64,000 nucleotides of DNA from Thiothrix winogradskyi (GCF_021650935.1 NZ_CP091244.1:2418001-2482000), one strand, 5' to 3'. Numbered from the stretch's first letter, positions 1 to 9,349 are shown. A program made the numbers and translations. The notes: generated by a model from the letters alone, not told the origin.

Positions 1-1007
1 ACCCGACTACGCCTGCGTTGATGTATAACGATGCGCGTGCGCTGGAACAAGCCCGACGGATTGCCGCGATTGCGCCGCGAGACAGCGGGGCGCATGGCGC
101 AACCAGCAGCCTCGCCAAACTGCTATGGTTACTGGAACACTACCCGGACCAAGCTCATGCTTATGCCCTGCATCAAGCCGATTGGATTGCCGGAAAACTA
201 CGTAGGGGCGGTTCACGAACCGCCCCTACACCCTCCCCTACGTGTGCGTCATTCGGTTTCAGCGACGAAAACAATTGCCTGAAATTGGGCTATGACCCGG
301 TAAAGCGCGAATGGCCTGCTTGGGTGAAAAATCTAGTACCTGCCCATTTGTTACTGACAGTGTATGCGCCGGGACAGAAGGTAGGGGAGAATATTATTCA
401 TGCCGGAACCACGGACAGCATCGCTGCTTTCATCGCCACAGGTGCCAGTGAGTTAGGTGATGCTGTCACCTCGCTAGGCAGTACCATTGCTCTTAAAATC
501 ATCAGTGACAAGCCTGTCTTTGCGCCAGAATTTGGTATTTACAGCCACCGTTTAGGCGATAAATGGTTAGCCGGGGGCGCATCTAACAGCGGTGGAGCGG
601 TATTGTTGCAGCACTTTTCCCGCGATGATTTGCAGCGTTTGACGCCGCAACTTCAGCCAGATAAGCCGATGGGATTGGATTACTACCCGTTGAGCAAACC
701 GGGTGAACGTTTTCCTCATGCCGATCCGCAATGGCAGCCGCGCTTGACCCCACGTCCGGTGGATGATGTGCAGTTTCTGCAAGCGATGCTCGAAGGCATG
801 AGCCGTATCGAACACGCAGGCTGGCAACGTTTGCATGAGCTGGGTGCGCCTTATCCGCGTACTTTGCGGACGGTTGGGGGCGGCAGTCGCAATCCGGCAT
901 GGATGCAAATGCGGGCAAAGCTAATGGGTGTGCCGCTTGTGCCGTCCTTGCATGATGAGGCAGCGTTTGGGGCAGCATTATTGGTTTTGCGTGCTAATTA
1001 TGTCTAA
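1..1007 (+). CDS. FGGY-family carbohydrate kinase, C-terminal part (5' end outside window)
   Basis: The reading frame is open from the window edge, so the N-terminal half is missing; the TTG/ATG near position 18 is internal to the gene. The visible part matches the C-terminal actin-like ATPase domain of FGGY sugar kinases close to the D-ribulokinase/xylulokinase-like group: MYNDAR near the start, GFSDENN, GTTDSIAAFIATGA, a GSTIALK stretch, YSHRLGDKWLAGGASNSGG and the C-terminal GGGSRNPAW adenosine-binding motif. These enzymes phosphorylate a pentose or pentulose with ATP in the cytoplasm; the substrate cannot be read from this part. Between GKL and GFSDENN the protein carries roughly 17 extra residues rich in R, G, P and T, encoded by a palindromic repeat (202-229) and its flank, so a mobile palindrome seems to have entered the gene in frame without breaking it. 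Confidence 0.85.
   Translation, partial: PTTPALMYNDARALEQARRIAAIAPRDSGAHGATSSLAKLLWLLEHYPDQAHAYALHQADWIAGKLRRGGSRTAPTPSPTCASFGFSDENNCLKLGYDPVKREWPAWVKNLVPAHLLLTVYAPGQKVGENIIHAGTTDSIAAFIATGASELGDAVTSLGSTIALKIISDKPVFAPEFGIYSHRLGDKWLAGGASNSGGAVLLQHFSRDDLQRLTPQLQPDKPMGLDYYPLSKPGERFPHADPQWQPRLTPRPVDDVQFLQAMLEGMSRIEHAGWQRLHELGAPYPRTLRTVGGGSRNPAWMQMRAKLMGVPLVPSLHDEAAFGAALLVLRANYV
202..229. repeat. GTAGGGG-type palindromic repeat inside a coding region
   Basis: Perfect inverted repeat: 13-nt arms (gtaggggcggttc and gaaccgcccctac) with a 2-nt centre. A second, outer pairing is possible between acgtagggg (200-208) and cccctacgt (235-243). It lies in frame within the FGGY kinase gene. A related copy with the same 13-2-13 geometry lies at 6149-6176. 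It resembles small dispersed palindromic (REP-like) elements; how it spreads cannot be told from the window. Confidence 0.8.
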
Positions 1008-1131
1008 TTCATTAACTACCGTGCATTATAGATAGAAAAAATTGAATATGGTTTTGATTATTCAGTCCTCATTAAGGTTTAGAGTCATGCTATAACAGTC
1101 GCTGCGAGGTTTTTTAGTAAAGGACAAGTTT

Positions 1132-1692
1132 ATGAACAAGAAAAGTGACGTGCTAGGACGCGCAGTGTTCTCGCCTAAATGCTTAAGTTATGCCATTGTA
1201 ATATGTTCCAGTTTACTAACAGGTTGTTCAAATCTACCCTTATTGGGGATGGCAGATGATAGTGTAGAAATTAATCCCAGCAATCTCGATGATTATGTCC
1301 GCAATCAGGATGATGTTTATAAAGGGTTGCTACAGTTGGCTAGTCTTGCAGGTGAGCCTGCTTCTCCAGCAGAGTGGAACCAATTCATCATGGCGGGTGT
1401 ACAATATTCCAACCAGAAGTGTGAGATATATTTAAATAGTGCGATGAAAGGTGATGCAGATATTGCTGCCCGTTATGTCATTCATAATCTACAACGTCAA
1501 TACGTTGAAAAGCTAGTCGCTAATCAGTATAGCAATCGAGTTGCGGCATTTAGTGCTTTACAAGGCTACGGCAAACTTTGTTCACCAAACAATGTACAAG
1601 CCCTGAAAACAGGCAATGCCAGAATAGCTCAACCGGGCAAGGCAACGGATGGTGGTGTTAATTTGGTACCTTACGTGCGTATTGAACCGTAG
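1132..1692 (+). CDS. Putative lipoprotein of unknown function
   Basis: A 186-residue protein with a lipoprotein signal: a basic N-terminus, a hydrophobic stretch (about residues 19-31) and the lipobox LLTGC, so the mature protein would be lipid-anchored at the Cys near residue 32. An AAAGGA Shine-Dalgarno sequence about 8 nt upstream supports the ATG. The mature part is hydrophilic and probably helical with two further Cys residues. I recognise no domain. It is monocistronic and convergent with the VWA-type gene. Confidence 0.6.
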   Translation: MNKKSDVLGRAVFSPKCLSYAIVICSSLLTGCSNLPLLGMADDSVEINPSNLDDYVRNQDDVYKGLLQLASLAGEPASPAEWNQFIMAGVQYSNQKCEIYLNSAMKGDADIAARYVIHNLQRQYVEKLVANQYSNRVAAFSALQGYGKLCSPNNVQALKTGNARIAQPGKATDGGVNLVPYVRIEP

Positions 1693-1718
1693 TTTTTGCA
1701 GTGATGCGAGTGGGTTTG

Positions 1719-3101
1719 CTAGTTCAACTGCACCCGCGTCCCCCACGGCACGGGTGACTTGCCTTTCACCAACCAAATCACCGGATAATTCGGTTGCACC
1801 TTGGGGAAATACCCCTGCGCATCGGTGAAATACACCAAAATATCCGGCTGTCGGTCTTGGGTTTGCACCCACTCAAACACGGGGCGGAAATCGGTCGAGC
1901 CGCCACCGGGCATGGCTTGCGGTAAGGTTGCTTCTTCCCACGGCTCAAAGCGGCGCGGGAAACCTTCTACCACTTCGGAATCACACGCGAGCAAGGTGAC
2001 GGCAGCGCGAACTTGCCCTTTGATCGCGTTGATTTCGGTGAGGCAATCCAGCAATTCTTTGTCGTTGACCGAACCGCTCACGTCCAGTGCTACTACCGCA
2101 TTGATTTGGTAGCTTTTGAGTGTTGGGAAAATCGCCGGATCGCCACGGCGTGATGAAGGGCGAGCGTAGCTGTAATCGTCGCGTGCCACCGCCGTCATGT
2201 AGTGCGCCAGTAAGGTGCGCCAAGGTAGGCGCGGTTGTAGCAATTCTTCCACCAAGCGTTTCATGATGCCGCTGAGTTTTCCGGCTTGTTGCGCTTGTTG
2301 GGCGGCTCCGGCGAGGCGTTGTTGCCATTGCACGCTGAGATCTTCGGCTTCTTGCTGGTTCAGCGGGGGCGGGGGTGGTTCGCCATCTTCGCTGGGTTCA
2401 TCGGGGGATTGTTGTTGGGTGTTGCCGTCGCCTTCATTGGCATCTTGGGGTTGGGATTCGGCTTCGCCGGATTCGCCCGCGTCTTGTTCGTCAGGCTGTT
2501 GCGGTGGGGTGTCGTTATCGGGTTCGGTATCCGTATTGGATTCTTCGGGTTTGTCGTCAGCATTGGTCGGGTTGTCTTGTTTGTCACGGTTATCCAGCGG
2601 GTTTTCGCTTTTGTCGCTGCTGCCTTCGTTGGGCTTGGTTTCCTTGTCGTACAGATGCTGATCCATCGTTTCGGTCATGTCGTTATCGTCGAGGAGTGGG
2701 TAAATCTCCTCGGCACTCATACCGACGTATTCGCGCATCATGATCATGCCGGGTGGCGGTTTTAGCCCATCCGCAATCAGGATGGGGTTGATGGCGTAAT
2801 CGCAAGCCAGATCCCAGCGGTGTTTGACACGGTGGGCGCGGCGGGCGAAATGCGACAGGGCGCAATGCAGGGCTTCGTGGGCGAGGACGAATTGCGCTTC
2901 GTCGGTGCGTAATTCCTGCACGTATTCGGGGTTGTAGTAGAACTTACGGGCATCCGTACCGGTCGTCGGACACCATGCCGGATTTGCAACTTCTAACGGC
3001 AGACGCAGCACGAGTGCACCCAGAAACGGCTTATCCAGAATCAGTTTGGTGCGGGCGGCGACCAGTTTGTCTTCAATGGCTTTGATGTCGATGTCAGGCA
3101 T
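1719..3101 (-). CDS. VWA-like/putative metallopeptidase domain protein (DUF2201 type)
   Basis: A 460-residue protein of the family that joins a putative metallopeptidase N-terminal domain to a von Willebrand A-like C-terminal domain. The N-terminal part has HEALH (an HExxH zinc-binding motif) in LAHEALHCALSHFARR, around residue 95. The centre (roughly residues 145-245) is a very acidic low-complexity linker of D, E, N, Q and P with a polyproline run. The C-terminal part has the MIDAS-type motif DVSGS and a GGGSTDF motif. Such proteins normally act with a MoxR-type AAA+ ATPase encoded next door; none is seen here on either side. The start ATG follows a terminator and short gap downstream of ppdK on the same strand. 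Substrate and role are unknown. Confidence 0.75.
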   Translation of the reverse strand: MPDIDIKAIEDKLVAARTKLILDKPFLGALVLRLPLEVANPAWCPTTGTDARKFYYNPEYVQELRTDEAQFVLAHEALHCALSHFARRAHRVKHRWDLACDYAINPILIADGLKPPPGMIMMREYVGMSAEEIYPLLDDNDMTETMDQHLYDKETKPNEGSSDKSENPLDNRDKQDNPTNADDKPEESNTDTEPDNDTPPQQPDEQDAGESGEAESQPQDANEGDGNTQQQSPDEPSEDGEPPPPPLNQQEAEDLSVQWQQRLAGAAQQAQQAGKLSGIMKRLVEELLQPRLPWRTLLAHYMTAVARDDYSYARPSSRRGDPAIFPTLKSYQINAVVALDVSGSVNDKELLDCLTEINAIKGQVRAAVTLLACDSEVVEGFPRRFEPWEEATLPQAMPGGGSTDFRPVFEWVQTQDRQPDILVYFTDAQGYFPKVQPNYPVIWLVKGKSPVPWGTRVQLN

Positions 3102-3178
3102 GTTGGGCAGTTGTTGGGGAAAAATGCCATGGTAGGGGGAGCAGGGGTAATGTGCAAATGGGCATACACAAAGCCAAT

Positions 3179-3207
3179 AAAAAGCCTCTTCCGAGTGGAA
3201 GAGGCTC
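3179..3207 (-). terminator. Rho-independent terminator downstream of ppdK
   Basis: A 10-bp stem (agcctcttcc 3183-3192, ggaagaggct 3197-3206) with a 4-nt loop. On the minus strand the stem runs into a T tract (plus-strand A's at 3179-3183). It ends the ppdK transcript just after its stop codon. Confidence 0.85.
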
Positions 3208-3215
3208 GTGGGGCA

Positions 3216-6002
3216 CTACACTGCTTTGTCAGTGACCGCTTTTTCCTTGCCCAGCAGTATTTGCGCATGAGCCGCAGCCAAGCGTGCAATCGGCACTCGC
3301 GGCCCGGAACAGGACACGTAGTTCAGCCCGATTTCATCGCAGAAACGGATGGAAGCCGGATGCCCGCCGTGTTCGCCGCAGATACCAACCTTGAGGGTGG
3401 GGTGTGTGCTGCGCCCCCAGCCGACTGCTAGCCCCATCAGCCGCCCCACGCCTTTCACGTCTAGCACCTCGAAGGGGTTGTCCTGCAAAATTTCGCGTTC
3501 GTTGTACATCGGCAGGAACTTGTTCTCGGCATCTTCACGCGAGAACGAGAACGTGGCTTGGGTCAGGTCATTCGTGCCGAAGGAGAAAAATTCAGCTTCT
3601 GCCGCCAAGCTTTCCGCCCGCATACAGGCACGCACCACTTCCATCATGCTGCCAAACTGGTAGCTGACTTTGACGCCGAAAGTGGCTTCGACCTGCTGAT
3701 GTACCGATTGCACCAGCTTTTTGACGTGCTTCAGCTCTTCGGCGGTACAGACTTGCGGAACCATGATTTCGGGGGAAACCGGGATGCCCGCCTTGGTGCA
3801 GTCAGCCGCCGCTTCCAGCACCGCACGGATTTGCATGGTGTAGATTTCCGGGAAGGTGATACCCAGACGCACGCCGCGATGCCCCAGCATGGGGTTGACT
3901 TCACGTAGCGCCCGCACTTTTTTCAGGATTTGTTCCTTGCGGGTGATTACGCTGTCAACTAGACGGGTGTCGCCCAGTTCATGCACGCTGGAAGGCAGTG
4001 GTTCGCCATTGCTGCCAGCCAGCAGTTTAGCGGTTTCCACCAGCACTTCCATGCCTTGCACCGATAAACGCAGGTGGCGCAATTGCTCCAGCTCGTCGAC
4101 CAGTTGCTGTTCGGAGGGCAGGAATTCGTGGATTGGTGGGTCTAGCAGGCGCACCGTGACCGGGCGTGGCGACATGGTTTTGAACACTTCCTTGAAATCG
4201 GCGCGTTGGATTGGCAACAGCTTGTCGAGGGCTGCTTGGCGCTGTTCGGCAGTGTCTGCCACGATCATGTCGATGACAATGGGCAAGCGTTCGGCAGCGT
4301 TGAACATGCGTTCGGTGCGGCACAAGCCAATGCCCATTGCACCGTATTTGAGGGCGCGGGCGGCGTCATTGGGGGTGTCGGCGTTTGCCATCACTTTGAG
4401 GCGGGCGGCCTTGTCTGCCCAGCCGAGCAGGGTGATGAGTTCGTCGGAAAAATCCGCTTCGACTTTGGGCACAGCGCCAAGGTAAATGCTGCCGCTAGTG
4501 CCATCGAGGGTAATGACATCGCCTTCCTTGATGACCGTGCCGCCGACGAATGCCTTGCGCAACTGCACTTCAACGTGGATGCCTTCTGCCCCGGCGACGC
4601 AAGGTTTGCCCATGCCGCGTGCCACTACCGCCGCGTGCGAAGTCTTGCCGCCACGGCTGGTGAGGATGCCTTGGGCTGCAAAGAAGCCGTGGATGTCTTC
4701 GGGCTTGGTTTCTTCGCGCACCAGAATGACCTTGAGACCCTGTTTGCCCAGAGCTTCGGCACGGTCAGCGTCGAACACCACTTGCCCGCTGGCAGCACCG
4801 GGAGAAGCAGGCAGCCCAGTAGCAAGCGGCGTACCCTTGAATTTGGGATCAAGCCGAGGGTAAAGCATTTGTTCCAGATGTTGCGGGTTGACGCGCAGCA
4901 AGGCCTGTTCTTCGCTGATCAGCCCTTCGTGCGCCATTTCCACCGAAGTGCGTACCATTGCGCTGGCGTTCATTTTGCCGTTGCGGGTTTGCAGGCAGTA
5001 CAGCACGCCTTTTTCGATGGTGAATTCAAAGTCTTGGATTTCGCAGTAATGGCGCTCTAATTTGTTGCGCAGATCCAGTAACTGAGTGTAAAGGCTGGGC
5101 ATTTCCTGCGCCATTTCTTGCAGCGGCTTGGGGGTGCGGATACCGGCAACCACGTCTTCGCCTTGGGCGTTGGTGAGGTATTCGCCGTACAGCATGTTTT
5201 CGCCGGTTGCCGGGTTGCGGGTGAAGCCGACACCAGTGGCGCAGTCATTGCCCATATTACCGAATACCATCGTGACCACGTTGACCGCAGTGCCGTTCGC
5301 CATGTCTGAGGTGATGTGGAATTCGCGCCGGTAATCGACGGCTCGCTTGCCAGACCAACTGTTGAACACTGCTTTGATGGCGATTTCAAGCTGTTCGTAA
5401 GGGTCTTCCGGGAACGGTCTGCCGGTATGATGGCGGACTACGGCGAGGAAGCGTTCGCTGATGTCCTTCAGGTCAGCAGCTTGTAAGCCAACATCGGATT
5501 CCGCGCCGACATTCTTTTTCACGGCATCAAACTGTTCGTCGAACAGTTCATCCGGCACGCCCAAGGCGACTTTGCCGAATAACTGGATGAAGCGGCGGTA
5601 GGAATCGTAGCCGAAGCGTTCGTTACGGGTGTGGGCAATCAGCCCCATCAGGGTTTGTGAATTCAGCCCAAGGTTGAGGATGGTATCCATCATGCCGGGC
5701 ATTGACATGGCGGAGCCGGAACGTACTGAAACCAGCAAGGGGTCAGTGGCACTGCCAAAACGTTTGCCAGTGGCGGTTTCCAGCATTGCCATCTGTTCAC
5801 GGGTTTGTGCCATGACGCCTTCAGGCAATTGGTGTTCAGGTTGGGCGAGATAATTCAGACAAGCATCGGTGCTGATGACAAAACCGGGTGGGACATTGAG
5901 ACCGATCTGTGTGATTTCGCACAGATTTGCGCCTTTGCCACCCAGCAGTTGTTTGTTTTTGCCATCGCCTTCCTGATAAGAATATGCCCATTTGTTGTTC
6001 AT
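3216..6002 (-). CDS. ppdK: Pyruvate, phosphate dikinase
   Basis: A 928-residue PEP-utilising enzyme catalysing reversible pyruvate + ATP + Pi to PEP + AMP + PPi in the cytoplasm. Visible landmarks in order are the N-terminal nucleotide-binding domain (GGKGANLCEI, PPGFVIST), GSGSAMSMPGMMDT-like sequence read here as SGSAMSMPGMMDT, the phosphohistidine segment TSRGGKTSHAAVVARG, and the C-terminal PEP/pyruvate TIM barrel with RLLDPP, SFGTNDLTQ and GICGEHGG. The length is slightly above the usual 880 or so. The AMP-forming two-phosphate chemistry and the MPGMMDT motif separate it from PEP synthase. It is a single-gene unit with its own terminator. In a bacterium with a complete TCA locus nearby it could serve gluconeogenesis or PPi-dependent glycolysis. 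Confidence 0.96.
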   Translation of the reverse strand: MNNKWAYSYQEGDGKNKQLLGGKGANLCEITQIGLNVPPGFVISTDACLNYLAQPEHQLPEGVMAQTREQMAMLETATGKRFGSATDPLLVSVRSGSAMSMPGMMDTILNLGLNSQTLMGLIAHTRNERFGYDSYRRFIQLFGKVALGVPDELFDEQFDAVKKNVGAESDVGLQAADLKDISERFLAVVRHHTGRPFPEDPYEQLEIAIKAVFNSWSGKRAVDYRREFHITSDMANGTAVNVVTMVFGNMGNDCATGVGFTRNPATGENMLYGEYLTNAQGEDVVAGIRTPKPLQEMAQEMPSLYTQLLDLRNKLERHYCEIQDFEFTIEKGVLYCLQTRNGKMNASAMVRTSVEMAHEGLISEEQALLRVNPQHLEQMLYPRLDPKFKGTPLATGLPASPGAASGQVVFDADRAEALGKQGLKVILVREETKPEDIHGFFAAQGILTSRGGKTSHAAVVARGMGKPCVAGAEGIHVEVQLRKAFVGGTVIKEGDVITLDGTSGSIYLGAVPKVEADFSDELITLLGWADKAARLKVMANADTPNDAARALKYGAMGIGLCRTERMFNAAERLPIVIDMIVADTAEQRQAALDKLLPIQRADFKEVFKTMSPRPVTVRLLDPPIHEFLPSEQQLVDELEQLRHLRLSVQGMEVLVETAKLLAGSNGEPLPSSVHELGDTRLVDSVITRKEQILKKVRALREVNPMLGHRGVRLGITFPEIYTMQIRAVLEAAADCTKAGIPVSPEIMVPQVCTAEELKHVKKLVQSVHQQVEATFGVKVSYQFGSMMEVVRACMRAESLAAEAEFFSFGTNDLTQATFSFSREDAENKFLPMYNEREILQDNPFEVLDVKGVGRLMGLAVGWGRSTHPTLKVGICGEHGGHPASIRFCDEIGLNYVSCSGPRVPIARLAAAHAQILLGKEKAVTDKAV

Positions 6003-6148
6003 GTGTTGTCACCCTGTAAGAATTAGTATTAGGGGTTAATCAATAAACACTACCCCCAGTTCTTCGGTGGAAAATGAAATTTCCCACCTCGGCTGATTCT
6101 ATAGAATTTGGGCAGACCGTTTATTGCTATATGGCAAGAAGAGTGCAG

Positions 6149-6176
6149 GTAGGGGTGTGATTCATCACGCCCTTAC
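6149..6176. repeat. GTAGGGG-type palindromic repeat, second copy
   Basis: Arms gtaggggtgtgat (6149-6161) and atcacgcccttac (6164-6176) around a 2-nt centre; two positions are G:T-type mismatches. Same geometry and outer bases as the copy at 202-229. It ends 2 nt before the stop codon triplet of the S8 peptidase gene, that is just beyond its 3' end. There is no T tract, so it is not a standard terminator. Confidence 0.7.
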
Positions 6177-6178
6177 GC

Positions 6179-7387
6179 TCAGTTCAACGGTGCTTGCACA
6201 ATGCCCGTGCCTACATCGTCTTCTTCGCTATTCGGGGCAAGCGTTGCGTAAGTGCCGCTGGCGACCAGTTGTGCCATCAGGCTTTGGTTTTCGACACGCC
6301 CGGTCATTTCCAGTTGGCGTTGCGCCCATAACGCGGCAATTCCGGCAGCGTGTGGCGTTGCCATGCTCGTGCCATCCATGCTGGTGAGTTTATTACTTCC
6401 GGCTTCAGCGGAGAGGATACCGACTCCAGGCGCAGCAATATCGGCTTGATTATTAGAAAATTCGGCAACGATCAGCCCCTTGTCTGATTCACCGAGAGCG
6501 CCGACGGCAATAATGCCCGTGCCTGCGGCAGGAGGCGCAACGGAAATTTCATACTTGGGGCGCATACTTTCGTTACCGGAAGCCGCCACGATGATAGCGC
6601 CTTGCCCGAAGCTGCTGAATGCCTGCACAAAGCTGGCAAGTTCAGTGAAAAGATTGACGTTAGCGCGGTATTCTTCCAATGCCATCGAGGTGGCAGGGTT
6701 AACGTGCATCCCTTCGGTTTTGACCAGCCAATCAACGTAACCGGGAAAGTCGATCCCCACCGACATGGAAATGACGTGCGCACCTTCGTGCAACGCCCAT
6801 TGAATGGCTTTGGCAAGCGTGGCCGAAGTGCCGCCACCTTCACCTAATACTTTACCGATGAGGGCGCGTTCGATGTGGCGGGCGATACCAATGCGCGTGC
6901 CATTAACATCCTGACCGAAAATGGTTCCAGCACAATGGGTACCATGACCATCAAGGTCGTTGGGGTCTTCAGTGGTGAAGTTTTGTTGTAGTAAGTTCAC
7001 GCCTGCAAAGGCGGGATGATGAGGGTCGATACCGCTATCCAGCACGGCGACGGTTACACCCGTGCCATCAAAACGTGATTCGTGGGCGCGTACCGCTTTC
7101 ACGCCCCAAGTAGCAGTGGTGTCTGCGGGGGGAGGTGTTACGCTATCTGCCGTTTGTCGTCTGACCGGGGTGATGAGTTTCAGTGGCATTGGCAGGGCAA
7201 TTGCGCGGGTGCGTGGATCACGCCGTAAGTCATTGCGCTCCCGTTTGGTCAGGTCAGCTTCTTCCAGCCTGACCGTCGCGGGTTGACGTGCAAAGGGATT
7301 CATCCCCGCGCCGCGCGTTCCCATATCGCCCCGCGTGGGTGAAGACACTTCCCGGCTACGCAACACAATGTATTTTTCTGTGCTCAT
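6179..7387 (-). CDS. S8 family serine peptidase (subtilisin-like)
   Basis: A 402-residue subtilase. The catalytic triad is visible: Asp about 117 in VAVLDSGIDPHHP, His about 148 in DGHGTHCAGT, Ser about 341 in DGTSMATPHAAG; the oxyanion Asn is in AASGNES. Residues 40-75 (ADLTKRERNDLRRDPRTRAI) look like the end of an inhibitory propeptide. No signal peptide or membrane segment is seen, so the enzyme may be cytoplasmic or leave by a non-Sec route. The start is set at the ATG preceded by GGGGAG at good spacing; an upstream in-frame ATG (7411) lacks a ribosome site. It stands alone between ppdK and the divergent uvrC. Confidence 0.9.
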   Translation of the reverse strand: MSTEKYIVLRSREVSSPTRGDMGTRGAGMNPFARQPATVRLEEADLTKRERNDLRRDPRTRAIALPMPLKLITPVRRQTADSVTPPPADTTATWGVKAVRAHESRFDGTGVTVAVLDSGIDPHHPAFAGVNLLQQNFTTEDPNDLDGHGTHCAGTIFGQDVNGTRIGIARHIERALIGKVLGEGGGTSATLAKAIQWALHEGAHVISMSVGIDFPGYVDWLVKTEGMHVNPATSMALEEYRANVNLFTELASFVQAFSSFGQGAIIVAASGNESMRPKYEISVAPPAAGTGIIAVGALGESDKGLIVAEFSNNQADIAAPGVGILSAEAGSNKLTSMDGTSMATPHAAGIAALWAQRQLEMTGRVENQSLMAQLVASGTYATLAPNSEEDDVGTGIVQAPLN

Positions 7388-7515
7388 TTTGATCTCCCCA
7401 GTTATTTTCAATTGATCATAACTATAATCGCCTCGCAGGTTGCCCGTCTGTAATTTTTCTGTCGCTCGGATAACTTCAACAGCAACTTCATGCTTGCTGT
7501 GGCAAAATAGCCACT

Positions 7516-9348
7516 ATGCAAACCGACCCCGTGAAATTTGACCCCCAAGACTTCCTCAAGACCGCCCCGCACAAGCCGGGCGTGTACCGGATGCTGGGCA
7601 ATGACGGCACGGTGCTCTACGTTGGCAAAGCCAAAGACCTGAAAAACCGCTTGTCTAGTTACTTTCGTGGCACGTTGACCAATTCGCGTATTTTTGTGAT
7701 GGTCAAGCAAATTTGTAACGTAGAAATTGCCATCACCAATACCGAAGCCGAAGCGCTGTTGTTGGAAAGCAATCTGATTAAACAACACTCGCCGCGTTAC
7801 AATATTTTGCTGAAAGACGGCAAAGGTTATCCCTATATCCACATCACAGCGGGCGAATACCCACGCATTGAATTTTATCGTGGTTCGCGCAAGCAACCGG
7901 GGCAGTATTTTGGCCCTTATCCCAGCGTGGGGGCAGTGCGCCAGACCATGCATTTGATGAAAAAATTGTTCAAAGCACGCCAGTGCGAAGACAGTTATTT
8001 CGCCAACCGTTCGCGCCCATGTCTGGAATACCAAATCAAGCGCTGTAGTGCGCCTTGTGTGGGGTTGATCGACCAACAAGAGTACGCGCAAAGCATTCGC
8101 CATGCGGTTCAGTTCCTGCAAGGGCGTACCCAAGAGGTCATTGATGAGCTGGTGCAAAAAATGGAAAGTGCCGCGCTGACGCTGAATTTCGAGAAGGCTG
8201 CCGAATACCGTGACTTGATCGAAAGTCTGCGGCATATTTCCCAGCAACAATACGTTAGTGGCAGCAATGGCAATGTGGATGTGGTGTCAATTTGCCTAGG
8301 GTCGGGGGTTGCCAGCGTGCAGGTATTCACGGTACGTAATGGTAATAATCTCGGCAACCGCAACTTTTTCCCCAAACTGCCCGATGATGAGGCAAATAGT
8401 GCCGAAATTCTCAGTTCATTCTTGGCGCAGTATTACTTGGATCATGATGTGCCGGGCGAAATTCTGGTCTCGGAATTGCCCAGTGATGCGGATGTCTTAG
8501 CGGATATGTTGACCCTCAAACAAGGGCGCAAAGTGCTGATTCGCCAACCTCAACGCGGTGAACGCAGCAAATGGGTGGAATTGGCACAGCGTAATGCCGA
8601 ACAAGCCCTGCAAATGCAAGTACTCTCACGGGCAGGGATGCAGCAGCGTTTATTTGCACTGCAAGAAGCGCTCGGCATGAGTGAATTGCCTGCCCGTATG
8701 GAATGTTTCGACATTAGCCACACCATGGGGGAAGCGACCGTCGCCTCTTGTGTCGTATTTGACCTGAATGGGCCGGTAAAATCCGAATATCGACGGTATA
8801 ATATCGAAGGTATCCAGCCTGGCGATGATTACGCGGCGATGCATCAGGCGCTGACACGCGGGTTTCGTCGAGCTGTTGAGCAGGCAGGCAAATTACCTGA
8901 TATTCTCTTTATCGACGGCGGCAAAGGTCAGGTCGCACAGGCATTGGCGGTGTTGCATGAATTAAACGTGACCGGTGTAGATGTCGTCGGTGTGGCGAAA
9001 GGCGAGGGACGCAAACGGGGGTTAGAAACCCTGATTATTGAGCAAGGCAGTGAACGTTTGGCATTACCTGAGCATTCGGCAGCCTTGCACCTGATCCAGC
9101 AAATTCGGGATGAAGCTCACCGTTTTGCCATTACCGGGCATCGGGCGCGGCGGCAAAAAGCGCGGACGCAATCGCCCTTGGAGCAAATTGAAGGTTTGGG
9201 CGCGAAGCGTCGGCAAGTATTACTGCAACAGTTTGGTGGCTTGAAAGCCATTGAGCGTGCCAGTGCGGAAGAATTAGCAAAAGTGTCCGGGATTAGCCTG
9301 TCATTGGCACGCAAAATTTATGATTTCTTTAACGGAGAAGAGAGTTGA
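7516..9348 (+). CDS. uvrC: Excinuclease ABC subunit C
   Basis: A 610-residue UvrC that makes both incisions in nucleotide excision repair with UvrB. Visible parts are the N-terminal GIY-YIG nuclease (GVYRM and LYVGKAKDLKNRL), the Cys-rich segment SRPCLEYQIKRCSAPC, the UVR motif (about residues 205-240, NFEKAAEYRDLIESL), the RNase H-like endonuclease domain (MECFDISHTMGE, FIDGGKGQ, HRFAITGHR) and a C-terminal tandem HhH (IEGLGAKRRQVLLQQFGG, VSGISLSLARKI). The length is typical. It is immediately followed by pgsA, 1 nt after its stop, as in many gammaproteobacteria. Confidence 0.97.
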   Translation: MQTDPVKFDPQDFLKTAPHKPGVYRMLGNDGTVLYVGKAKDLKNRLSSYFRGTLTNSRIFVMVKQICNVEIAITNTEAEALLLESNLIKQHSPRYNILLKDGKGYPYIHITAGEYPRIEFYRGSRKQPGQYFGPYPSVGAVRQTMHLMKKLFKARQCEDSYFANRSRPCLEYQIKRCSAPCVGLIDQQEYAQSIRHAVQFLQGRTQEVIDELVQKMESAALTLNFEKAAEYRDLIESLRHISQQQYVSGSNGNVDVVSICLGSGVASVQVFTVRNGNNLGNRNFFPKLPDDEANSAEILSSFLAQYYLDHDVPGEILVSELPSDADVLADMLTLKQGRKVLIRQPQRGERSKWVELAQRNAEQALQMQVLSRAGMQQRLFALQEALGMSELPARMECFDISHTMGEATVASCVVFDLNGPVKSEYRRYNIEGIQPGDDYAAMHQALTRGFRRAVEQAGKLPDILFIDGGKGQVAQALAVLHELNVTGVDVVGVAKGEGRKRGLETLIIEQGSERLALPEHSAALHLIQQIRDEAHRFAITGHRARRQKARTQSPLEQIEGLGAKRRQVLLQQFGGLKAIERASAEELAKVSGISLSLARKIYDFFNGEES

Positions 9349-9349
9349 T

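Noticed and set aside
2215..2765. Plus-strand open frames rich in Gly, Ser and Phe
   Set aside because: They are the reverse reading of the acidic low-complexity linker of the VWA-type protein.
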